Shown: positions 1 through 3,852 of the stretch, piece after piece | Position numbering within the stretch: the first letter of the stretch is position 1 | Layout of the letters: the number at the start of each line of letters is the position of its first letter | Assembly (NCBI GenBank): GCA_964632945.1 | Contig: CAZWCX010000225.1 | Coordinates: 1-6,525 of the forward strand | DNA length: 6,525 nucleotides | Reading direction: 5' to 3' | DNA from: CAZWCX01 sp964632945 | GTDB lineage: Bacteria; Planctomycetota; MHYJ01; WSZJ01; CAZWCX01 | Position numbers and translations under genes: made by a program | Notes under the pieces: generated by a model | The model's input: only the letters and a program-made list of their open reading frames with translations | Told to the model about the DNA's origin: nothing | The model's database searches: none

Positions 1-244
1 AGATCGGCTGCTCTTCCGCCTGCAGCGCGGGCGTCCCCTTGAAGGCCATCGCGATGGCGAGCACGAGCAGATGCAACGCCAGCGAGATCGCCCACCAGGG
101 AGTGTTCTTGATCTGGTGGTTGACCCACTGGTTGAAGTCGAGATCGTCCCGGCCCGACAGGGCCTGGGCGACCAAATCCTGGTCGTCGTACTGTTCGTCG
201 AATTCCTCGGGCGGGGGAGGGGGGGGCTGGGAGCGGCGCGCCAT
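1..244 (-). CDS. Proline-rich single-pass membrane protein, N-terminal part (cut by window edge)
   Basis: Seen: an open frame reads leftward from an ATG at 244-242 and is still open at base 1, giving 81 residues. It begins MARRSQ, followed by six prolines, an acidic stretch (residues 13-24, rich in E, D and Q), a helix ending around N48-P50, then one hydrophobic segment (about residues 50-68) starting PWWAISLALHLL, and a short polar tail before the edge. The start is supported by AGGAG at 253-257, 8 nt upstream, and by a promoter at 284-312. Family knowledge: a cytoplasmic Pro/acidic tail followed by a P-W-W...H-L-L membrane anchor is a style I associate with large planctomycete surface proteins and TonB-like proteins whose main domains lie outside the membrane. 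Inference: type II single-pass membrane protein with an extracytoplasmic body beyond the window. The function cannot be assigned. The proline codons include a run of eight C on the coding strand. Confidence 0.8.
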   Translation of the reverse strand, partial: MARRSQPPPPPPEEFDEQYDDQDLVAQALSGRDDLDFNQWVNHQIKNTPWWAISLALHLLVLAIAMAFKGTPALQAEEQPI

Positions 245-252
245 CGTTCCAA

Positions 253-257
253 CTCCT
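253..257 (-). promoter_or_regulatory. Ribosome binding site of the left-edge membrane protein
   Basis: On the minus strand this reads AGGAG within AAAGGAGTT, 8 nt before the ATG at 244-242. It fixes the start of the partial gene, whose low-complexity first residues would otherwise be doubtful. Confidence 0.75.
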
Positions 258-283
258 TTGATGTGAACAGGTGAGGCGGAGTG

Positions 284-312
284 AAAGTAGCAAACGGGGA
301 GCACGAAGTCAA
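284..312 (-). promoter_or_regulatory. Sigma70-like promoter for the left-edge membrane protein
   Basis: Reading the minus strand, TTGACT (312-307, 5 of 6 consensus bases) is followed by a 17-bp spacer and TACTTT (289-284, matching the key T, A and final T). Transcription would begin near 277, leaving a leader of about 33 nt that contains the RBS. The call rests on sequence match and position only. Confidence 0.5.
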
Positions 313-451
313 CGGATCCGGTCGCTATGAACGACGGACCGGGACCCGGGTTCATCAGCCGGGCGGAATTCGTCCCCTTTTTCGTCGCGCGGTCGGATTT
401 CCGGGCTTCCCCCCCCTCCGAACGCGAGCATCCGCCGGGGAGTGGGATTGT

Positions 452-474
452 AACCATTTACTGTTAAATAGGTT
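452..474. repeat. Imperfect palindrome in an AT-rich island, possible operator
   Basis: AACCATTTA (452-460) and TAAATAGGTT (465-474) form an inverted repeat with a single-base bulge and a 4-nt centre (CTGT). It sits in an AT-rich island between two divergent genes in otherwise GC-rich DNA. On the minus strand a TACAAT hexamer overlaps its left edge but lacks a partner -35. An operator for a dimeric regulator, or simply a melting-prone promoter region, are both possible. Confidence 0.3.
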
Positions 475-521
475 GTGGACAAAAACGAACCCGGGCGGGG
501 AGCCGAGGGGCAGGATTTTGC

Positions 522-550
522 TTGCAATCAAACCCAGGCGTGATTAAGGT
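522..550 (+). promoter_or_regulatory. Weak promoter candidate upstream of the metallophosphoesterase gene
   Basis: TTGCAA (522-527, 4 of 6) and TAAGGT (545-550, 3 of 6 but with the important T, A and final T) are separated by 17 bp. The start point would be near 557, about 47 nt before the GTG at 604. The match is poor enough to occur by chance; it is simply the best candidate in the region. Confidence 0.3.
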
Positions 551-603
551 ACGAATCAACCCGGATTTGCGAATCTTCCGCGACCCCTGCCCGGTGGATT
601 CCC

Positions 604-1350
604 GTGTTTGCCATCGTCAGCGACATTCACGCCAATATTGAGGCTCTCGAGGCCGTCCTGCGCGATATCGAGTCCCAGGGCGTCACCGAAATCTGCTGCC
701 TCGGGGACATCATCGGCTACGGCCCCAACCCCCGCGAGTGCATCGAGCACGCCATCCAGTGGAAGTTTTCGATCCGCGGCAATCACGAGGACGCCCTCCT
801 CTTCCTTGCCACCGACTTCAATCTCGAGGCCGCGCAGGCGATCGAGTGGACACGCAGTCAGTTGAACTCGAAGCAGCACGAAAAGTCCCGGAATCACGAT
901 CTGTGGAACTTCCTGGGCAGCCTGGGAGAGCGGATCGATGAGGACGGGATCGTCTACGTTCACGGCTCTCCGCGGCAACCGACCCGCGAGTACGTCCGCC
1001 CATCGGACGTCCACGACAAGGAGAAGATGGGCGAGATCTTCGACATGATCGACCATCTCTGCTTCGTGGGACACACGCATGAACCCGGGATCTTCACCCC
1101 CGAGGGGAAGTTCCTTTTCCCCAAGTCGATCGGACTCAAGTGCAAAGTCGACAAGGGGAAGTTTCTGGTCAACGTGGGGTCGGTCGGGCAGTCGCGCGAC
1201 CGGGACAATCGCGCCTGCTACGTCACCACCGATGGGGAGATGTTGTGGTTCCATCGGGTGGAGTACGACTTCCAGACCACGATGCGCAAGATCGGCGCGA
1301 TCAAGGAACTGCCGCCTCACCTCGCGCTCCGGTTGAAGGACGGCCGCTAG
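604..1350 (+). CDS. Metallophosphoesterase family protein (calcineurin-like, YfcE/ApaH-type fold)
   Basis: Seen: 248 residues from a GTG start to TAG. The metal-site signatures are complete and in order: SDIH (D7, H9), GDIIGYG (D35), GNHE (N60, H61), H120 in VHGSP, and GHTH (H157, H159). A late GSVGQSRD motif (192-199) is typical of this branch. The first motif begins six residues in, which practically forces the GTG start even though the upstream GGTGG (593-597) is a poor RBS. No signal peptide or membrane segment is present, so it should be cytoplasmic. Family knowledge: such dinuclear-metal enzymes hydrolyse phosphomono- or diesters, and members are often annotated as diadenosine tetraphosphatases or Ser/Thr protein phosphatases, without proof. 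Context: a kinase gene follows 115 bp downstream on the same strand, so a kinase/phosphatase pairing is conceivable. The substrate is unknown. Confidence 0.9.
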   Translation: MFAIVSDIHANIEALEAVLRDIESQGVTEICCLGDIIGYGPNPRECIEHAIQWKFSIRGNHEDALLFLATDFNLEAAQAIEWTRSQLNSKQHEKSRNHDLWNFLGSLGERIDEDGIVYVHGSPRQPTREYVRPSDVHDKEKMGEIFDMIDHLCFVGHTHEPGIFTPEGKFLFPKSIGLKCKVDKGKFLVNVGSVGQSRDRDNRACYVTTDGEMLWFHRVEYDFQTTMRKIGAIKELPPHLALRLKDGR

Positions 1351-1465
1351 ACTTCGCGGGAAGGGTCCGCCCCGCGCCTTGCCGGCGGCACCCGCCCCGG
1401 TCTGCCCGGGAGCGCCGCGGCATCCGTCGCGGCTTGGTTCCCTACCTTGGGAAAGGCACCAACCG

Positions 1466-2500
1466 ATGGGATTGTTCGATCTTTTCTCCAGCGGCGAAAA
1501 GCTGCCCAAGCAGACGCCCTTCCTGCACGAGCACGGGGACTTCGTGCAGATGGTGGGCGGCAGCCAGGCGACCATGTACACCGCGAAGCACAAGCCCAGC
1601 GGTCAGCAGCGCGTGATCAAGAAGGTCACGCCCAAGGACAAGGGCGCCCGCCAGCGCGTCATCCGCGAGCTCGAGATCTGCCTGGGGCTGAAAGAGAAGA
1701 GTCTGATCGAGTACTACGGGTACGAGATCAAGGATGATGAATTCTACATCCTCATGGAGTATTTCCCCGGCGTCTCCCTGCGGAACTTCCTCCGCGATTC
1801 CCTGGTTCAGAAGAATCGGAAGCCGCCCCTGCTCACGGGGCGGAACTTCCTGACCGTGTGTCTGCAATCCGCCCAAGCGCTTTCCTTCGTCCATCAGAAG
1901 GGGTACATTCACCTCGACGTGAAACCGGAGAACCTGATGGTCCGGGGCCTGCAACTGAGGCCGGAGGAGGATACGTCGCGCCGAATCAACGTCGACACGG
2001 AACTGTTCGAGCGCCGCACCAAGGAAGCGGCGGACGCGATCCAGGTCAAGCTGATCGACTTCGGGATCTCCGTGAAAGAGGGCGAAAACGCCCCGCTCGG
2101 AGGGTCCATGTTCTATGTCGCGCCGGAAGTCGTCCAGGGCCCGAAGGGCGGGGGGGGCACGGTCGGAAAGGCGGCGGACGTCTACTCGCTCGGCTGTACC
2201 TTCTACGAACTGGCCACCGGACAACCCCCCTACCTGCCGGACTGGTTCGCCAACCGGGCCGACAAGAACTGGATGTTCCACTACCCCGACTACGAGAAGC
2301 TGCCGCGCGAAGCGCGCAACGAATACGAGAAGGACATGGTGCGCAGCCGCCTTTCCAAGCCGGTCGATCCGGCGAAGATCCCGCACGCGGAGGCGGTGCG
2401 CGACATCATCATCAAGTGCCTGCACCCGAGCCCGGCCAAGCGCTATGCCACCTGCTTCGCGCTGGCGCGGGACCTCGACGGCCTGCTCTCGCGCTTCTGA
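1466..2500 (+). CDS. Atypical soluble Ser/Thr protein kinase (non-RD, HLD catalytic loop)
   Basis: Seen: 344 residues starting MGLFDLF. Kinase landmarks: glycine loop GGSQATMY (31-38, lacking the usual third glycine), lysine at K52/K53, probable helix-C glutamate E68 or E70, catalytic loop HLDVKPEN (149-156, D151, K153, N156), DFG 198-200, APE 219-221, DVYSLG (238-243) and the C-lobe arginine R326. HRD is changed to HLD, so the arginine that normally reads activation-loop phosphorylation is missing. About 33 residues (161-193) separate the catalytic loop from the strand before DFG, roughly 25 more than usual, and a GGGG run (228-231) follows APE. No membrane helix is present. The ATG at 1466 is preceded by GGAAAGG (1450-1456) at 9 nt; an earlier TTG would only add a Pro/Ala-rich tail. 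The core catalytic residues suggest an active enzyme. The substrate is unknown; the upstream phosphoesterase may act on the same pathway. Confidence 0.9.
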   Translation: MGLFDLFSSGEKLPKQTPFLHEHGDFVQMVGGSQATMYTAKHKPSGQQRVIKKVTPKDKGARQRVIRELEICLGLKEKSLIEYYGYEIKDDEFYILMEYFPGVSLRNFLRDSLVQKNRKPPLLTGRNFLTVCLQSAQALSFVHQKGYIHLDVKPENLMVRGLQLRPEEDTSRRINVDTELFERRTKEAADAIQVKLIDFGISVKEGENAPLGGSMFYVAPEVVQGPKGGGGTVGKAADVYSLGCTFYELATGQPPYLPDWFANRADKNWMFHYPDYEKLPREARNEYEKDMVRSRLSKPVDPAKIPHAEAVRDIIIKCLHPSPAKRYATCFALARDLDGLLSRF

Positions 2501-2561
2501 TCCCGGCGTCCCGCCGGAGCTGCCCTCCCCGGCCCCCCGCCGCTTCGGCCGAAATGCACGA

Positions 2562-2589
2562 AGGCGCGCGGGTCATCCCCTGCGCGCCT
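2562..2589. terminator. GC-rich hairpin between convergent genes, possible bidirectional terminator
   Basis: AGGCGCGC (2562-2569) and GCGCGCCT (2582-2589) form a perfect 8-bp stem, extended inside by GGG(2570-2572)/CCC(2577-2579) around a TCAT loop with a two-base bulge. It lies 61 nt after the kinase stop and about 34 nt after the lipoprotein stop read from the other side. Neither strand has a clean U-tract (the minus side runs TTCGTGCATTT), so intrinsic termination is plausible but not certain. Confidence 0.45.
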
Positions 2590-2623
2590 CGTTGCCGGAC
2601 CCGTTTGCCGGTGGATCCCGGGG

Positions 2624-3037
2624 CTACTGGTCGATCTTCCAGTACCCGTTCTCGCGGATGAACGACACGGCCGGATAGCGCTCGCCGTTGCCCCAAAGGA
2701 CAACGGCCGTCGCCTGATCGCGATCGATCGCGACGAAGGTCACGCGCGCGCCGGTGAAGAGCTGGTACCACTCGTTCCGGTTCGACTCGAACTTCTTCTG
2801 GAACCCCTCCAGCCCGCCTTCCATCCGCTTCTTGCGTTCGCTGTATTGCTCGAACGCCGTCGGCAGATCGTTCGCCAGCATGGCGTCGCGGATCACTTCG
2901 AAAGTCTTTTCGGGCGTCGAACCGCCGCTCGACGACGATCCGCCCGCCGAGGCCGGTCCCGCGGGCCGACTGCTCACGCACCCCGCGCTCGCCAGGATGC
3001 ACGCCGCCACCGCCAGAGCGATCGCCCTCCGTCTCAT
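2624..3037 (-). CDS. Small exported lipoprotein with NTF2-like (DUF4878-type) domain
   Basis: Seen: 137 residues. The N-terminus MRRR plus a hydrophobic stretch ends in ILASAGC, a lipobox-like site with C20 as the likely lipidated residue; serine at -3 is less usual than leucine. A Gly/Ser-rich linker (21-42) follows, then a compact domain (43-137): a helical part with TFEVIRDAMLANDLPTAFEQY, then strands ending ENGYWKID at the very C-terminus. Family knowledge: this helix-then-sheet order with a terminal W-K-I is the style of small NTF2-like/DUF4878 domains, which often bind a ligand or act as accessory domains. The start is supported by GGAGG (3050-3046), 8 nt upstream. Context: it begins 18 nt after the GAF gene ends, so the two are probably co-transcribed. 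A membrane-anchored extracytoplasmic partner or sensor is an inference; no catalytic motif is visible. Confidence 0.8.
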   Translation of the reverse strand: MRRRAIALAVAACILASAGCVSSRPAGPASAGGSSSSGGSTPEKTFEVIRDAMLANDLPTAFEQYSERKKRMEGGLEGFQKKFESNRNEWYQLFTGARVTFVAIDRDQATAVVLWGNGERYPAVSFIRENGYWKIDQ

Positions 3038-3055
3038 CGGATCCGCCTCCGTCGC

Positions 3056-3673
3056 TTACGCGTAAGGAATCTTGCCCTGGTTTCGTTCCAGGAAGGTGTG
3101 GACGGCGACCGCCACGGCCGGCGCGAGGTCGCTCACGATCCGCACATGGTCGTCCCGCAGCCCGTCCGGATCGAAACAGCACACATTCAGCAGCCCGTAA
3201 CGGGTTTCGCCGAGATTGAGCGGGACGATCAGCTCGCAGGAGAGCACGCGCTTCACGAAGGTCGTGTCGCCCTTCACCTTCATCTCGTCGGGCTTCAGGT
3301 GGCGGCGCAGGACCGGTTCCCGCTTCTCCATCACCGTGAACAGTTCCTCGTCCGCGAAACTCCGGTCCAGGTCCTGATTCACCGTCACGCGGCCGACCTT
3401 GAGCACGAACGGCACCACGAACCGCCGCGAGGACGCGTCGAACAGGGCGATGCCGATCTGGTCGTACGGACACAGGGTCTTCAGGTTGTTGGCGAAGACC
3501 TGCAGCACGTCCTTGATCTCGACTTCGGATGCGACGAGGCGTAGAACGCCGTTGATGATCGCGAGTTGCTCGGACTTCTCGTCCAGCTCCTTGATCATCC
3601 GGCGGCAGGACCGTTCCAATTCGTCGACCCGATCGACCTGGGGTCCGCCTTCGTCATTCGAGTTCTTGGACAT
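3056..3673 (-). CDS. Coiled-coil plus GAF domain protein (cytoplasmic sensor)
   Basis: Seen: 205 residues. Residues 1-12 are polar and disordered-looking; about 13-45 form a charged helix with heptad character; about 50-196 have the GAF pattern, with helix (IKDVLQVFANNLKTL), strand YDQIGIALFD (70-79), a long middle region, strand ELIVPLNLG (147-155), YGLLNVCCF (159-167) and a final helix (173-196). There is no output domain (kinase, GGDEF, HTH) and no membrane helix. Family knowledge: GAF domains bind cyclic nucleotides, tetrapyrroles or other small ligands, or simply dimerise; the coiled coil suggests a dimer. The adjacent cysteines C165-C166 on a core strand are notable but not diagnostic. 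The start has GGAGGG (3689-3684) 10 nt upstream and a strong promoter beyond. Context: heads a two-gene unit with the lipoprotein and diverges from the receptor kinase, so it may sense or relay a signal in that pathway. The ligand is unknown. Confidence 0.85.
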   Translation of the reverse strand: MSKNSNDEGGPQVDRVDELERSCRRMIKELDEKSEQLAIINGVLRLVASEVEIKDVLQVFANNLKTLCPYDQIGIALFDASSRRFVVPFVLKVGRVTVNQDLDRSFADEELFTVMEKREPVLRRHLKPDEMKVKGDTTFVKRVLSCELIVPLNLGETRYGLLNVCCFDPDGLRDDHVRIVSDLAPAVAVAVHTFLERNQGKIPYA

Positions 3674-3696
3674 GGGTTGGGCACCCTCCGTTGGGC

Positions 3697-3794
3697 GGGA
3701 TTCTCCCGGAAGGCTTGAATCCTAGCACGTCCCCGGGCGCAGTGTCAAACGGAACCGGCGCGGAGAATCCCCGTCCGGGCTTGACGCCTTCCGG
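3697..3794. repeat. Two crossing inverted repeats spanning the divergent promoters
   Basis: GGGATTCTCC (3697-3706) has its exact reverse complement GGAGAATCCC at 3762-3771; CCGGAAGGC (3706-3714) has its exact reverse complement GCCTTCCGG at 3786-3794. The pairs cross rather than nest, so they cannot form one simple hairpin. The left arms lie at the start point and leader of the GAF transcript; the right arms lie just upstream of, and inside the spacer of, the kinase promoter. Mirrored placement suggests binding sites for one regulator acting on both genes, but this is inference. Confidence 0.45.
3719..3748 (-). promoter_or_regulatory. Sigma70-like promoter of the GAF-lipoprotein unit
   Basis: On the minus strand a perfect TTGACA (3748-3743) and TAGGAT (3724-3719, 4 of 6) are separated by 18 bp. 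The predicted start is near 3712, leaving a leader of about 38 nt with the RBS at 3689-3684. It faces away from the kinase promoter, and one arm of each of two inverted repeats overlaps its start region. Confidence 0.65.
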
Positions 3795-3810
3795 TGCCGA
3801 CCGCTACAAT
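3781..3810 (+). promoter_or_regulatory. Sigma70-like promoter of the receptor kinase gene
   Basis: TTGACG (3781-3786, 5 of 6) and TACAAT (3805-3810, 5 of 6) are separated by 18 bp. The start point should fall near 3817, giving a leader of about 36 nt that contains the GAGGG RBS. It is the best promoter match in the window. The GCCTTCCGG arm of an inverted repeat begins at the last base of the -35 and runs through the upstream half of the spacer, where a bound protein would block polymerase. Confidence 0.7.
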
Positions 3811-3840
3811 CGCTGAATCTCCTTCCCGTTACGCTCCGCC

Positions 3841-3845
3841 GAGGG
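3841..3845 (+). promoter_or_regulatory. Ribosome binding site of the receptor kinase gene
   Basis: GAGGG lies 7 nt before the ATG at 3853 and supports that start. Confidence 0.65.
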
Positions 3846-3852
3846 AACGCGG

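Larger units (their letters stand above)
245..603. other. Divergent intergenic region, no gene
   Basis: This 359-bp stretch separates two divergently read genes. Short frames here have no RBS, domain or plausible composition. It holds the RBS and promoter of the left gene (253-312), a GC-rich middle with CCGGGACCCGG near 339-349 and a run of eight C at 409-416, a distinctly AT-rich island at about 446-486 containing an imperfect palindrome, and a weak promoter candidate for the right gene (522-550). I see no conserved RNA structure or riboswitch that I recognise. Confidence 0.6.

Noticed and set aside
281..547. Small frames on both strands in the left intergenic region
   Set aside because: No RBS, no domain and random-looking composition; the region looks like control DNA.
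1414..1433. Hairpin GCCGCG...CGCGGC between phosphoesterase and kinase genes as a terminator
   Set aside because: Only a 6-bp stem with an 8-nt loop and no U-tract, expected often by chance in such GC-rich DNA.
1438..1456. TTCCC/GGGAA hairpin covering the kinase RBS as a translational switch
   Set aside because: A 5-bp stem is too weak to claim a regulatory structure without conservation evidence.
1379..1465. Upstream in-frame TTG start adding 29 residues to the atypical kinase
   Set aside because: The extra residues are a Pro/Ala/Arg-rich translation of intergenic-type sequence, while ATG at 1466 has GGAAAGG upstream and begins the MGLFDLF leader.
556..1593. Open frame of 345 codons on the minus strand opposite the metallophosphoesterase
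   Set aside because: It overlaps the phosphoesterase and the start of the kinase, both with full catalytic motifs; its translation shows no domain.
1442..2425. Open frame of 327 codons on the minus strand opposite the atypical kinase
   Set aside because: Antisense shadow of a clear kinase gene; no domain and no RBS support.
3159..3202. C165-C166 of the GAF domain as proof of heme, metal or redox sensing
   Set aside because: Adjacent cysteines on a core strand are not diagnostic of any cofactor, so only their presence was recorded.
2412..3473. Open frame of 353 codons on the minus strand overlapping the GAF and lipoprotein genes in another frame
   Set aside because: Arginine/glycine-rich out-of-frame translation crossing the stop of one real gene and the start of the next; the real genes have signal peptide, lipobox, GAF pattern and RBSs.
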